From assembly GCA_903828635.1 (NCBI GenBank), contig CAIKMY010000262.1:1-38600 (forward strand): a DNA stretch of 38,600 bases. The letters are read 5' to 3'. This document shows positions 1-9,130 of this stretch, one piece after another. This stretch comes from an uncultured Acidobacteriota bacterium (GTDB lineage Bacteria; Acidobacteriota; Blastocatellia; RBC074). Within the stretch, counting starts at the first letter, position 1. Each line of letters begins with the position of its first letter. The notes under the pieces are model-generated. The model saw only the letters and a program-made list of their open reading frames with translations, ran no database searches and was not told the DNA's origin. Made by a program: the position numbers and the translations under genes.

Positions 1-177
1 CGCGGCCGGCTGGTGCTCGAATTCTCCAACTCGGCCGATCTGCCCGTCAGGGTCTACGCCAACGAAGGCGTCGCTCAGGTGACCTTCTTCGAATCGGACG
101 AGGATTGCGCCGTCTCCTATGCCGATCGCTCCGGCAAGTATCAGGATCAGACCGGGCTGGTCACGCCGAGGCTATGA
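1..177 (+). CDS. C-terminal end of an unidentified protein (cut by window start)
   Basis: Frame 1 is open from the window edge for 58 codons and stops with TGA at 175-177. The peptide has no motif I recognise; it begins [16 protein letters not shown] and ends GLVTPRL, with a beta-rich, acidic look. Its last two codons overlap the last two codons of recJ on the other strand, so the two genes are convergent and share 6 bp. No terminator hairpin is visible between them. The call rests only on the open frame, its clean end at the recJ end and coding-like base composition, so it is uncertain. Confidence 0.4.
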   Translation, partial: RGRLVLEFSNSADLPVRVYANEGVAQVTFFESDEDCAVSYADRSGKYQDQTGLVTPRL

Positions 178-2547
178 GTCAGTTTTGTCGCTTTTGTCGT
201 CGGCTTTGCTGATAAAAAGTGATTCCGATCGGGTTCTGCGATAAGCGTCGGTCTCATCAAGGCAGTGTCGGAGGAGAGTCTCGCATTCGCGCCGATCGTG
301 TCCGCCTGCGGGTGTGACGGTATCGGGGCCGTTGGGGCTGACAGTACGAGCCTGGGTACGGGCAAGGATCAGCGTCCCTTGACGATCGCTGGCGAGGCTG
401 ATGGCGCCACTGGCGACGAACCAGGCGAGACCGTGGCGAACGGCATCTTCGCGCTGGGCGACCGCGGCGGCAAGGGCGGCGAGGCTGGTTCTGCCGGCAC
501 GCGAGTTAATGGCATATTTGATCAGTCCGCCAAGCCGCTGCAGGAAGATCTCGGGTGTCAGCCGGGGGGGGCACCAGCCATAAAAGATAACGCGACGAGG
601 TCTGACGCGATCGAGAGCAGCGGTCAATTCGCGCGGGCCGGGCGGCGCGGTCCAGACGACCAGAACCTCGGCCGGATGGAGGTCGGTACGCCCCACTCCC
701 GCAACATTCGAATCCCCTTCATTCCAGACCACGGCATCAGGGCAGCTGGTGAGCACGGCGGCAAGGTGTGCCTGCGGATCAGGCAGATTGCGACAATCCT
801 CGATCGCCAGAGCCGGAACCCCTGAATCAACCCCTGAATCAACCCCTGAATCAACAAGGATCGTGCCGCTCTCATCCGGCTGCAGGTCGACGACTTCGAG
901 CACCAGTTCCGGTGTTTCTCCAAAGCGGCTGATCTCGGGATGAAAGGCGAGGGAGAGGCGCCCGGGTGGCAACTCCGGTTCACGAGCATTCCACCAGAGA
1001 GCCCGCTGGCGGGCGCCAGTATCATCCTCGACGATCAGTTCAAGGTGGTCGCCGCGTCGACCGAGCCGGCGTCGCCGAACGGCGCGCAAATTGCGCGCGG
1101 CGAGCGTCAGTGGCGGGTTGCCATTGCCAAAGGGCGCGAGACGCTTCAAATCGCCCACGAGATCAAACGTCAGCTCCGCAAGTGTGATCGTGCCATCGAT
1201 TGGCAATGGTGGATCAGCGGCCACTCCGGACTCCCCGATCATCGAGCGTACCACCACCGAGAGACGACGCCGAAACTCGAAGAGGTTCTCGCGCGGCAGT
1301 GAGAGACCGGCAGCCATGGCATGGCCGCCAAAGCGATCAACGATATCGGCACAGCGGCTGATTGCCGCAGTGATATTACAGCCGGCCACCGAGCGCGCCG
1401 AGCCACGGAGATGACCATCCTTTTCACCCAGAAGAATGACGGGCCGTCGCCACGTCTCGGCAAGGCGGTTGGCGACGATGCCGACCACGCCTCCGCTCCA
1501 CTCCGGATGAGCGATAACGATCGCCGCATATTCGAGCAGCGAGGGATCCTTATCGATGATGGAACGGGCCCCCTCCTCGACAAGTCGCGATTCGAGCCGG
1601 CGGCGAGCGTTCATTGCCTCCATTTGTGAGGCGAGTTCAGCCGCACGAACCGGGTCATCCGTCGAGAGCAGCTCGACGGCGTCACGGGCGTCTCCGAGCC
1701 TCCCCTGTGCATTGAGCCTGGGCCCGAGCGTAAACCCGACATCACGCTCGTCCAGTTGCAGCGGATCGATCCCGGCCGCCCCGATCAGTGCGCGCAATCC
1801 GGGCCGGCGCGTCAGACGCAGGGCATCGAGTCCGCGCTGCAGGAGGCACCTCGTGTCATTGCGCTGCACGGCGACATCCGCGACGATCCCGAGCGCCACC
1901 AGGTCGAGCAGATCCTCGTGCCCACTTCCCGGCTGAAGCGCGGAGATCAGGCTCCAGGCAACGCCAACTCCCGGCAATTCCCGCAGCTGATGGCCCTCCG
2001 GCAGGAGCATCGGGTTGATCACCGCGCGGGCAGCCGGCAGGCTTTCACCCGGCAGGTGGTGGTCGGTGACAATTACCTCGACCCCGGAGGCCGCCGCCTC
2101 CGCAATCGCCTCGTGTGCCGAGATGCCCGTGTCACAGGTAATGATCAGCCGGATGCCACGCCCGATCCACTCACGCAAGCGTGCCCTCTGCATCCCATGC
2201 CCTTCTCCCTCGCGCAATGGCACGTGCCCCCGGACATTGGCACCCATCCCGCGCAGCGCCGTCAGCAACAGCGCTGTCGCCGTCTGGCCATCCACATCGA
2301 AATCGCCCCAGACAAGAATCGATTCCCGGTCGCCAATCGCCCGCGCCAGTCGCTCGATCGCCTCGCCCATGCCCGGAAGTTCGAGTGGCGAGCTGAGCCG
2401 GTAGCGCGTCGAGTCAAGAAAAGCCTGCGCCTGCCCGAGATCCCTGATCCCCTGCATCGCCAGCCGCTCCGCGACCAGTGGATGACCGCCAACGCCGCGG
2501 CGCAGCTCATCAGAAATCTCTGCCGGTGATCGATACTCCCAGCGCAT
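172..2547 (-). CDS. recJ: Single-stranded-DNA-specific 5'-3' exonuclease RecJ
   Basis: RecJ degrades single-stranded DNA 5' to 3' in recombination and repair. The 791-residue product shows the DHH-family motifs: DFDVDG at residues 82-87, CDTG at about 138-141, DHH at 162-164, an [11 protein letters not shown] segment, and the DHHA1 motif FGGHAMAAG near residue 410. An OB-fold region follows ([18 protein letters not shown]). It is far longer than the E. coli enzyme (577 residues) and resembles the long Bacillus type with an extra C-terminal domain. A 12-bp triplication at 817-855 inserts VDSG repeats at the junction between the core and that extension. The ATG at 2545-2547 overlaps the stop of the nuclease gene upstream as ATGA, so it is the last gene of a coupled operon. 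Family assignment is firm; the C-terminal role is inferred. Confidence 0.95.
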   Translation of the reverse strand: MRWEYRSPAEISDELRRGVGGHPLVAERLAMQGIRDLGQAQAFLDSTRYRLSSPLELPGMGEAIERLARAIGDRESILVWGDFDVDGQTATALLLTALRGMGANVRGHVPLREGEGHGMQRARLREWIGRGIRLIITCDTGISAHEAIAEAAASGVEVIVTDHHLPGESLPAARAVINPMLLPEGHQLRELPGVGVAWSLISALQPGSGHEDLLDLVALGIVADVAVQRNDTRCLLQRGLDALRLTRRPGLRALIGAAGIDPLQLDERDVGFTLGPRLNAQGRLGDARDAVELLSTDDPVRAAELASQMEAMNARRRLESRLVEEGARSIIDKDPSLLEYAAIVIAHPEWSGGVVGIVANRLAETWRRPVILLGEKDGHLRGSARSVAGCNITAAISRCADIVDRFGGHAMAAGLSLPRENLFEFRRRLSVVVRSMIGESGVAADPPLPIDGTITLAELTFDLVGDLKRLAPFGNGNPPLTLAARNLRAVRRRRLGRRGDHLELIVEDDTGARQRALWWNAREPELPPGRLSLAFHPEISRFGETPELVLEVVDLQPDESGTILVDSGVDSGVDSGVPALAIEDCRNLPDPQAHLAAVLTSCPDAVVWNEGDSNVAGVGRTDLHPAEVLVVWTAPPGPRELTAALDRVRPRRVIFYGWCPPRLTPEIFLQRLGGLIKYAINSRAGRTSLAALAAAVAQREDAVRHGLAWFVASGAISLASDRQGTLILARTQARTVSPNGPDTVTPAGGHDRRECETLLRHCLDETDAYRRTRSESLFISKADDKSDKTDS
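817..855. repeat. 12-bp tandem repeat x3 inside recJ
   Basis: The unit aacccctgaatc occurs three times without a mismatch, followed by aac. It is in frame with recJ and encodes VDSG repeats between the OB-fold region and the C-terminal domain. The unit length is a multiple of three, so changes in copy number would keep the frame. Confidence 0.95.
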
Positions 2548-3404
2548 CAGAAGGCGATCTCCTCAAGCTCGTCGAGATCGAGGGTGATCGACTCATCCGC
2601 CTTCGCCTCGTTCAACTCGGAGAGGTCGCCGGCCTCGACTCCGCGTTCACAGAATGACCGGTAACGGCAGAACCGGCAGGCACGCTCATCCGTCGTTGGC
2701 GCAAACTCTGACCTCGCACCAATCTCGCCAATGATCGTCGCCAGCCGCTCCTCCGCCTGCCGCCGACGCTCCTCATCATAACCAAACTCGATCGTCCGCC
2801 CTTCCTCCGCAAACCAGTAGATCATGCGTATCATTTCTGGGCGAATCATTTCGTCGGGGCGAATCATTTCGGGGCTGATAGTTTTAGTGTTGTCCAGCCG
2901 CCCCGCGCTGAGCCAGCCACCGGCGGATGCCAGCACGTAAGGGTAAACGATCGTCTGCATGCGCCCGGCGAGAAGGGCCGCACGGGGCATCCTCCCCGTC
3001 TTCCAGTCAACGATCAGCAGCCCACCATCCTCCATCCTCGCCACCAGATCGTAGCGCGCCATCAGCCGCCGTCCGGCAAGTGGCGTTGAAAGAACGAGCT
3101 CGGCATGTCGTGTCGCCGGCAGGTGATGCTCCTGCCATCCAAGACAGCTTCGCCACCAGCGCAACGTCGTCTCATCGTCGATCGTCGCCTCCAGCGCTTC
3201 AACCGGCACGCCCATCGCCTGCTGATGCAGCAGGTGGTGAAAATCCCGCCCCTGCCGTGCCTGCTCCTCCTGCTCACGTGCCTGTCGCGTCTCCAGTGCC
3301 GGCCACTCGAGTTCGCGCAGATAACGTAACTCAAAGCGGCGCGGACAATCGACATAATCCTGCAGGGCACTCTGGCTGAAGAGAAAATCGGCTGGCAGAC
3401 TCAC
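2547..3404 (-). CDS. RecB-family PD-(D/E)XK nuclease with 4Fe-4S cysteine pattern
   Basis: This 285-residue protein looks like the nuclease domain of AddB made as a separate polypeptide. It has the N-terminal [20 protein letters not shown] segment carrying the first cluster cysteine (C20), [10 protein letters not shown] with the family histidine, a D-x-x-x core at [10 protein letters not shown], the catalytic IVDWKTG, the Q-x4-Y motif in [11 protein letters not shown], and a C-terminal [10 protein letters not shown] (Cx2Cx5C) giving the remaining three cluster cysteines. The ATG overlaps the stop of the UvrD-like helicase by 4 bp and its own stop overlaps the recJ start. It probably cuts DNA unwound by the two helicase-fold partners. 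An imperfect triplication adds [14 protein letters not shown] in a loop after the core. Nuclease fold is clear; complex membership is inferred. Confidence 0.88.
   Translation of the reverse strand: MSLPADFLFSQSALQDYVDCPRRFELRYLRELEWPALETRQAREQEEQARQGRDFHHLLHQQAMGVPVEALEATIDDETTLRWWRSCLGWQEHHLPATRHAELVLSTPLAGRRLMARYDLVARMEDGGLLIVDWKTGRMPRAALLAGRMQTIVYPYVLASAGGWLSAGRLDNTKTISPEMIRPDEMIRPEMIRMIYWFAEEGRTIEFGYDEERRRQAEERLATIIGEIGARSEFAPTTDERACRFCRYRSFCERGVEAGDLSELNEAKADESITLDLDELEEIAF
2826..2873. repeat. Imperfect 15/18-bp tandem repeat x3 inside the nuclease gene
   Basis: Units gcgtatcatttctgg, gcgaatcatttcgtcggg and gcgaatcatttcggg lie head to tail. All lengths are multiples of three and the reading frame is kept. 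They encode repeated EMIR-type residues in the PD-(D/E)XK protein. Confidence 0.85.
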
Positions 3405-5620
3405 GAATCACCTCCCTCTCGCCACTCTCTCCCGCCAACCGCCGCCGCGAGGGCATGCAGCGGGCGTGCCGGCACCAGATCGCCGCGCTTGCCGGTGTTC
3501 CAGGTGATCACCAGCTCGCGTCGCGCTCTCGTGATCCCGACGTAAAGCAGCCGCAGCCGCTCTGAGGCATACTCGACCCGCGCCTCGGCTGTCGCCTCGC
3601 CGATGCGGTAAGTCCCTCCCTCGACCAGCACCCGCAGCTGTGCCAGCCCCTCAGCGCGCAGGTTGAGCCGCTCACGCGCGAAGAAGCTCTCTCCCTGATA
3701 GGAGTCATGCGCATCGGCCGATGGGAAATCATAGTTATTGACCGACATCAGAAAGACCCGATCCCATTCGAGCCCCTTCGCTCCGTGATTGGTCATCAGG
3801 ACCACCTGCCCCGGATAGCGTGATGGATCGAACTGATCGTCATCCTCGCCAAGACCGACAAACTTGCGCTTGCTCTCAGCAATCGCCTTCAGCTCGGCCA
3901 CCAGATCGTCAAACCCGGTTTCCGGTGCGGCTGCAACCATCGAGCGCAGGTGGCCGGCAATCGAGGAGGCAGTGGCAATCTCCGCCGGCGCGGTAAAGAG
4001 ACCGCCCGCCAGCGTCAGAACCAGCTGATCAACCGGCAGCAGCGTTGCCCTCTGCCAGCGGCGCACAACCTCGCGAAATTCCCGCAGGAGATCAGCTGCC
4101 ACTGGCAGCCCGCCACGCGATTCCTCCTCCAGCAGCCAGTCACGATCTCGCGGTGCCAGATACTCCTCGATCCGCGGAATCTTCTTCAATCGTGCGACCG
4201 CTTCGCCAACCGCCGGATCGTCACGCTCGTCACGCAGCCACACCCTGAAGGCCCCGCTCAACGCCCCGCTCTCCGCCGCGTGCGCCAGGCTGTTCATCAC
4301 CCGGTAAAGTGTCCCTGCCACTCGACGTGTCGAGGTCGTCGTCCGCAGCATCTCGATCAACGGCAGATTGAACTCGCGCAGGACCCGGCTCATCTCCGCA
4401 CCAGCCGGATTGGTAGGCACCAGCACCGCGACCGTCCAATCCCGATGCTCCGGTAACCACTCACTCAGCAGGCGCGCAATGTACCTTCGCTCCTCGTCTC
4501 CTGTCATCTTCAGCCCGATCGGAATCGAGATCCCCGAGGGCGTGTCCGGCGGATTCCCCTCCGGCAAGGGGCAGATCTCCGGTGGTGCCAGCGGCTGCCG
4601 CGCCCGCACCCGTGGATGAGGATGATCCGCCGACCAACCAATCAGCCGGTTTGCCAGCGCAATCACCGCCGGAGCGCTGCGCCCGCTCTCCGGCAACTCC
4701 CTCGCCACCACTCCCGGCTCCCGCAAAAAGCTCCGCAGAAATTGCGGACTGGCCGTCGTGAAGCTCTCATAGATCGCCTGGTTCGGATCCCCCACCCGCA
4801 CCCAGTTCCCCGACTGCCCGACAAGCACACGCAGGATCTCCTCCTGCAGGCGGCTGCTGTCCTGCGCCTCATCCTCGAGGATTACCGGCCAGCGATGGCG
4901 CAGCCTCTCCAGAAAACCGGCGTCTTCCTCCAGTGCCTGCAATGCCAGACGGATCAGATCCTGGAAATCGACCGCACCACGATAGCGAAGTCCACGCTCG
5001 TAAGCCTCGTAAACCTGAGTACACATCTCCGCCAGCGGCAGCAATCGCGGATAGGCGGCCAGCGCCTTGCGCAGACTCACCGGCTCGACACGAAAATCCT
5101 TTGCCCGCTTGATGAAGTCGCCGGCAATCTTCTGCGCCTCCTCACGCCACTTCCGCAGCGAGTAGTCCTTATCCCGATGATCCGGCGCAACATACTCCTC
5201 CAGCCCGAAATCGGGCCGCGCACTGAACCAGGCCTGTAGTGCGTCCCCGACGATATCCATCGACTCCGGCTCGTCGATAATCGTGAAGTCGTCTGCCAAT
5301 CCGACCAGCCCCGGCCTCTCGGCGACGATGTCCCGTGCCAGACCGTGGAGCGTCCGCACACGGTAGAGCGTTCCGAGACTCTCCTCCCCAAGAAACTCCC
5401 GCACCTGCTGCTCAAACTTGCCCCGTGCCGCATTGACCAGCGTCACCACCAGCACCTGCTGGCCACGCTCAAGCCGGGTCTCACGCACCAGCTTCGCCGC
5501 CAGCAGCGAGAGCGTCCACGTCTTGCCGCTGCCCGGCACCGCCGCAACTCCCATCCGCCCCCCGGCATACTCCAGTATCCGCGCCTGGCTCGCCCGCGGC
5601 TGTGGCCATGGCTTCGTCAT
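3401..5620 (-). CDS. UvrD/AddA-like superfamily 1 DNA helicase
   Basis: The 739-residue product carries a full set of UvrD-type helicase motifs: Walker A AVPGSGKT at residues 27-34, the DEAQ box at 250-253, motif [14 protein letters not shown], motif [15 protein letters not shown] from about residue 611, and motif [15 protein letters not shown] near 690-702. It should be an ATP-driven 3'-5' DNA translocase. It lacks a C-terminal nuclease domain, unlike AddA or RecB, and the nuclease is encoded by the next gene. The ATG at 5618-5620 overlaps the upstream stop as ATGA, and its own stop overlaps the nuclease start. Together these suggest the motor of a three-subunit AddAB-like complex. Helicase identity is secure; the complex is inferred. 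Confidence 0.92.
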   Translation of the reverse strand: MTKPWPQPRASQARILEYAGGRMGVAAVPGSGKTWTLSLLAAKLVRETRLERGQQVLVVTLVNAARGKFEQQVREFLGEESLGTLYRVRTLHGLARDIVAERPGLVGLADDFTIIDEPESMDIVGDALQAWFSARPDFGLEEYVAPDHRDKDYSLRKWREEAQKIAGDFIKRAKDFRVEPVSLRKALAAYPRLLPLAEMCTQVYEAYERGLRYRGAVDFQDLIRLALQALEEDAGFLERLRHRWPVILEDEAQDSSRLQEEILRVLVGQSGNWVRVGDPNQAIYESFTTASPQFLRSFLREPGVVARELPESGRSAPAVIALANRLIGWSADHPHPRVRARQPLAPPEICPLPEGNPPDTPSGISIPIGLKMTGDEERRYIARLLSEWLPEHRDWTVAVLVPTNPAGAEMSRVLREFNLPLIEMLRTTTSTRRVAGTLYRVMNSLAHAAESGALSGAFRVWLRDERDDPAVGEAVARLKKIPRIEEYLAPRDRDWLLEEESRGGLPVAADLLREFREVVRRWQRATLLPVDQLVLTLAGGLFTAPAEIATASSIAGHLRSMVAAAPETGFDDLVAELKAIAESKRKFVGLGEDDDQFDPSRYPGQVVLMTNHGAKGLEWDRVFLMSVNNYDFPSADAHDSYQGESFFARERLNLRAEGLAQLRVLVEGGTYRIGEATAEARVEYASERLRLLYVGITRARRELVITWNTGKRGDLVPARPLHALAAAVGGREWREGGDS

Positions 5621-7776
5621 GACTCTGCCTCCGGGGATGCTTCCACTTTACGCTCTTCCGGCGACAAATCCCTCAACAGATAATCAAAGATCACCCGCAA
5701 TTCACCAATCTGCTCATAACCGCGCTCGTCATAACGACTGAGTCCCAGGTAGACTTTTCGCCGACATCGCCGCAACAACCCCGCCACTACCCGTGCGAGC
5801 ATCTCCCGTGACGACTCTCGCTCGTGCGCCTCCGTCCAGACATCACCCGCCCGCCACTGTGCACTCAGGACGTATGGCTGCGTCAATGGCTGATAGAGGC
5901 GACGATTCCACGAAGGACTGTCAATGTTGAGCCAGAACTGATAGTCAACCGCACGATTGCTCAGCAGAAAGGTGTAGGCCGGCGCAATCAGGACGCCTCT
6001 CGGCCCTGCTCCCTGCCTTCGAGGCTCATATTGATCCGCCAGAATGCCCTCATCGACCATCCTTGCGTACTCGTTCCCGAGATCGAATCGCGACTCGATC
6101 CCCTCCGCCGACTGGCGAAACGAGCGGGCCGAGTCGATCAGATTCGAGGCGACTCGCGCCGCGTCAAAGTCCTGGTGAAACCCGAAACCCGCCTGCGAAA
6201 GCACTTCGCCAAAGAGGCGCCTCAGGAAAATGTCCAGCGGCTCCGCCTCACCCGCTCGCCGGAAGGCCTCCAGCCAGGCACGCAACCGATCGTAACGCTC
6301 TCCAAAGACCTCCGTGATTCGCTCACGCATCTCGCCATTGGTCACCCGTGTGAAGGGCTGCAACCCCTCCCGGCGATAGAGCACCTCCGCCATCAGCGAG
6401 GCTCGCGTCAGGTCAAGCCCCTCCAGCACGCACATCAGCATCCGCTCGACATCCGTCCTCCCCGGGCGATGGCGTGCTTCCAGCCTCCAATCCGGATGAG
6501 CCAGCTTCGCCAGCGTCATCAGCGATTGTGCCGCCGGCTCCTCCCGCAGCGCTCGCGACGGCCGCAATGTCCACGTCTCCACACCACGCTGCTCCAGGCG
6601 ACTCACCAGTGAATGGCGCAGCGAATCGCCGAGAATCGGTGCCAGAACGACGATTCGCTCCGGCCTTACCCGCTTTCGCTCCACCAGTCCCGCCACCTCG
6701 TCTGCCACCCAGTCAAGCATCTGCGTATGAAACCGACTCCGCGCGGCCGGCGTATGGCCAATCGCCCGCCGCGCCCGCAACCGCTCCGACCGCTCCAGCC
6801 CGCCACCCTCAGCCGCTTCGTCACTCATCGCCCCGACCACCCCGGCCAGCAGAGCCCTCATCGACCGCGTCATCACCCGCGTCCGCCCGAAAACGACCTC
6901 ACGGTCACAGGCTTCCCGCAACCCCAACGCCGAAATGTCGTCAGCTCCGAGAAATTTCCGATACCCCGCCTCCTCGTCACAGATCAGCAGCGCCGACTGA
7001 GACGATGGCACCCACTCACTCAACAGCCGATGTGTTGCCGGGGTGTCCTCCTCCAGGTTATCGACGATCAGATGACGATAACGTCCGATCAGCGCCTCCC
7101 GCGGTGAGGCAAACTTCCAGAGGTGCTGGCAGAAGAGCTCCACCTGCAGCGAAAAGTCGAGCAGATTGTAGCGTCGACAATATTCCCGAAAGAGGCTCGC
7201 ACACGTCTGCGCGTCCTCGAAAATATGCCGCCGCTCCTCTTCCCCCGCAAACGCCGCCGTCAATCGCGCACCGATCGATTCGGCCGGAAATCCGACCACC
7301 GCCGCCTTGTTGAGGTTGTCCGCAATCTGCCCGTAAAGCCGCGCCCGATCGATCGTCACACTGTTGAAGTAGTCCTTCGCGTCGATCTCCGGACCAAGAA
7401 TGCGAAACATCAGGTACTGCACCATCTCCAGCGAGAGGAACCTCGGCCTCCGATTCGGAAACGACCGGCTCAGCCGATTCGTGATCAGCGGCCAGTAGAG
7501 CCCAACCATCCGCCGCGCCAGCCCACCCAGCGTGGTAATCGTCACCTCCGCCCCGGCTCGCCCCGCCGGATCCCGCGCCACTTCGAGGTATGGATCTGCC
7601 AGTCGCCGCTGCGCCACCAACACCAGAATCGAGTGGGCCGAAACACCAGTCTCCAGCAGATGACGCAACCTTCCCGCTCCCGCCGTCGTCTTCCCCGTTC
7701 CCGCCTCACCACGCAGAAACGTCCGCACCCCGGTCGGTGACTCGATGATCGATTGCTGCTCGGCTGAAAGATTCAT
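5617..7776 (-). CDS. AddB/RecC-like helicase-fold protein
   Basis: This 719-residue protein starts like a superfamily 1 helicase, with a Q-motif-like [12 protein letters not shown] and a Walker A of GEAGTGKTT at residues 23-31. Its Walker B site is the variant VDNLEED at about 238-244, and the later canonical motifs V and VI are not recognisable. That mix of an intact P-loop and a decayed second motor half is like AddB or RecC. The start chosen is the ATG at 7774-7776, which puts the P-loop at the usual distance from the N-terminus. A TTG at 7840-7842 in the same frame would add 22 residues and would overlap the stop of the small upstream ORF as TTGA. The gene runs with 4-bp overlap into the UvrD-like helicase. 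Similar proteins are, as I recall, annotated vaguely as recombinase family proteins. Confidence 0.75.
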   Translation of the reverse strand: MNLSAEQQSIIESPTGVRTFLRGEAGTGKTTAGAGRLRHLLETGVSAHSILVLVAQRRLADPYLEVARDPAGRAGAEVTITTLGGLARRMVGLYWPLITNRLSRSFPNRRPRFLSLEMVQYLMFRILGPEIDAKDYFNSVTIDRARLYGQIADNLNKAAVVGFPAESIGARLTAAFAGEEERRHIFEDAQTCASLFREYCRRYNLLDFSLQVELFCQHLWKFASPREALIGRYRHLIVDNLEEDTPATHRLLSEWVPSSQSALLICDEEAGYRKFLGADDISALGLREACDREVVFGRTRVMTRSMRALLAGVVGAMSDEAAEGGGLERSERLRARRAIGHTPAARSRFHTQMLDWVADEVAGLVERKRVRPERIVVLAPILGDSLRHSLVSRLEQRGVETWTLRPSRALREEPAAQSLMTLAKLAHPDWRLEARHRPGRTDVERMLMCVLEGLDLTRASLMAEVLYRREGLQPFTRVTNGEMRERITEVFGERYDRLRAWLEAFRRAGEAEPLDIFLRRLFGEVLSQAGFGFHQDFDAARVASNLIDSARSFRQSAEGIESRFDLGNEYARMVDEGILADQYEPRRQGAGPRGVLIAPAYTFLLSNRAVDYQFWLNIDSPSWNRRLYQPLTQPYVLSAQWRAGDVWTEAHERESSREMLARVVAGLLRRCRRKVYLGLSRYDERGYEQIGELRVIFDYLLRDLSPEERKVEASPEAES

Positions 7777-7820
7777 ACCCCCGCCAATGCCATCTCCCTC
7801 ACTGCATCCTGATTGTCCCG

Positions 7821-7838
7821 CCTGCCACGAAAGGCAGG
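7821..7838. other. Perfect 6-bp hairpin at the gene junction
   Basis: CCTGCC and GGCAGG flank a 6-nt loop. The hairpin sits directly after the stop of the 47-residue ORF and ahead of the ATG of the AddB-like gene. It has no T-run, so it is more likely an mRNA feature than a terminator. Confidence 0.4.
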
Positions 7839-7982
7839 TCAATAAAGCCCCGCTCCAACTAATGGAATCATGACGATTGCCACCAGCACCGCCGTCGTCG
7901 CCCGGTCACGCCGCGAACGCAGAATGTCGACGGTGACCATCGCGCTCAGATCAAGATAGCCCGCAATCAGTATGCTTTTCAC
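7839..7982 (-). CDS. Possible 47-residue single-pass membrane peptide
   Basis: A GTG at 7980-7982 follows an AGGCAGGA ribosome-binding-like sequence just after the yqeY stop, with 15 bp between the genes. The frame encodes 47 residues: an N-terminal KSILIAGYLDLSAMV segment, a basic DILRSRRDR middle, and a hydrophobic ATTAVLVAIVMIPLVGAGL end that could cross the membrane. The stop TGA at 7839-7841 overlaps an in-frame TTG of the following AddB-like gene. I do not recognise the family. Position inside a tightly packed operon and a plausible start favour it, while its short length and non-ATG start argue for caution. Confidence 0.4.
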   Translation of the reverse strand: MKSILIAGYLDLSAMVTVDILRSRRDRATTAVLVAIVMIPLVGAGLY

Positions 7983-7997
7983 TCCTGCCTGCTCCGC

Positions 7998-8450
7998 TCA
8001 CCCGCCAACCAGCTTTGACTTCACCAGCTGATTGATCAGCCGGCCATCAACCGCCTGCCCCGCCAACTTCGCCATCACCGCCTTCATCACCAGCCCCATC
8101 TCCTTTGCTGACGTCGCCCCGGTCTCAGCGATCGTCTCGCTCACTATCCGCCCAACCGTCGCCTCGTCCGGCGCCGCCGGCAGATAGGCCTCAATCATCC
8201 CGATCTCTGCCTCTTCCTTTGCCGCAAGATCGTCACGGCCACCCTGACGATACTGCTCGGCACTGTCGCGACGCTGCTTGACCAGTGTCTGCAGCACCTT
8301 GATCGCCTCGGCGTCATCCAACGGCGCCATCTTCTCGATCTCCTTGTTCTTCAGCGCCGTCTTCACCATGCGCAATGTCGAGAGCAGATCCGCCTGCTGG
8401 CTCTTCATCGCATTCTTCAAATCCTCGTTGATCCTCTCAAGAAATGTCAT
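7998..8450 (-). CDS. yqeY: GatB/YqeY domain protein
   Basis: The 150-residue product begins [17 protein letters not shown] and contains [14 protein letters not shown] and [20 protein letters not shown], typical of the YqeY family, then a second helical domain with [17 protein letters not shown] and a [10 protein letters not shown] tail. YqeY resembles the tRNA-binding C-terminal part of the amidotransferase subunit GatB; its cellular role is not settled. The start chosen is the ATG at 8448-8450, preceded by GGAGAG at good spacing; an upstream in-frame start would add 39 unconserved residues. A strong candidate promoter lies about 120 bp upstream, so yqeY is probably the first gene of the operon leading to recJ. 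Confidence 0.92.
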   Translation of the reverse strand: MTFLERINEDLKNAMKSQQADLLSTLRMVKTALKNKEIEKMAPLDDAEAIKVLQTLVKQRRDSAEQYRQGGRDDLAAKEEAEIGMIEAYLPAAPDEATVGRIVSETIAETGATSAKEMGLVMKAVMAKLAGQAVDGRLINQLVKSKLVGG

Positions 8451-8569
8451 TCGACTCTCCTTTGTCTGTATCCGGTATTGTCCTGCATTGCTGGCTGCTG
8501 GCGCTGGCTGTTGCCCCCTCAAGGCTTCCCGCTGATCGGTATCAGCCTCACGAACAACACCCGCCATCG

Positions 8570-8598
8570 GTTATAGGCCGACATTGCCACACTGTCAA
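8570..8598 (-). promoter_or_regulatory. Candidate sigma-70 promoter of the yqeY-recJ operon
   Basis: On the minus strand TTGACA is followed after exactly 17 bp by TATAAC. It faces yqeY, leaving a leader of roughly 110 nt. It is the best match to the housekeeping consensus I found in the window. Confidence 0.55.
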
Positions 8599-8650
8599 AC
8601 CTCTTCCCTGGTTGCGGGGCTGGTGCCAGACTGGTAACTGGTTGCACCAC

Positions 8651-8679
8651 TTGCCGAAATTTGTTAGTCTGACTAATCA
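8651..8679 (+). promoter_or_regulatory. Candidate promoter of the tRNA-Leu gene
   Basis: TTGCCG and TAATCA are separated by 17 bp, and the mature tRNA begins 22 bp downstream. Match is moderate but the placement is right for a tRNA promoter. Confidence 0.45.
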
Positions 8680-8701
8680 TGTCAGATCGGTCATCAAGCC
8701 T

Positions 8702-8784
<83 letters not shown>

Positions 8785-8860
8785 TCGGATCGGCAGGGTA
8801 GCGGGCTTGTCGGATGGCGGAATAGCCGGATAACCTGAAGTCAGCATGATAATAATCTGT

Positions 8861-8890
8861 CGGCATGTTATGAATCGGCATGTTATGAAT
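8861..8890. repeat. 15-bp perfect direct repeat x2
   Basis: The unit cggcatgttatgaat occurs twice head to tail, the first of four different tandem repeats in the gap between tRNA-Leu and tig. Confidence 0.9.
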
Positions 8891-8935
8891 CTTAATGACA
8901 CTAATCTGAATGACACTAATCTGAACGACACTAAT
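8891..8935. repeat. 15-bp tandem repeat x3
   Basis: Units cttaatgacactaat, ctgaatgacactaat and ctgaacgacactaat differ by single bases. They directly adjoin the previous repeat but have a different sequence. Confidence 0.9.
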
Positions 8936-8960
8936 CTGACCAGTCCGGCCCGCGGGGCCG

Positions 8961-8995
8961 TTCAGATTTCAGATTTCAGATTTCAGATTTCAGAT
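8961..8995. repeat. 7-bp tandem repeat x5
   Basis: The unit ttcagat occurs five times without a mismatch, followed by tt. It is in the tig leader region. Confidence 0.95.
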
Positions 8996-8999
8996 TATT

Positions 9000-9035
9000 G
9001 ATAAAGCTCGAACAGCTCGATAAAGCTCGAACAGG
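9000..9035. repeat. 19-bp direct repeat, nearly two copies
   Basis: gataaagctcgaacagctc is followed by gataaagctcgaacagg. It lies about 95 bp ahead of the tig start codon. The remaining 95 bp hold only the ribosome-binding site; the 346-bp gap between the tRNA and tig has no convincing gene. Confidence 0.85.
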
Positions 9036-9130
9036 ATGATGCGCGTCCAGACCAGCGAGCCATCTCCTCCCGGGTCTGCCTCCAGCGGTATGAGACGAAT
9101 ATTCATCAACTGAGGAAAGGTGAGAACATT

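Noticed and set aside
8861-9035. CRISPR array in the tig leader
   Set aside because: Repeats are directly adjacent without unique spacers, far shorter than CRISPR repeats, and no cas genes are present. The RecB-family nuclease at 2547-3404 resembles Cas4 but sits in a repair operon.
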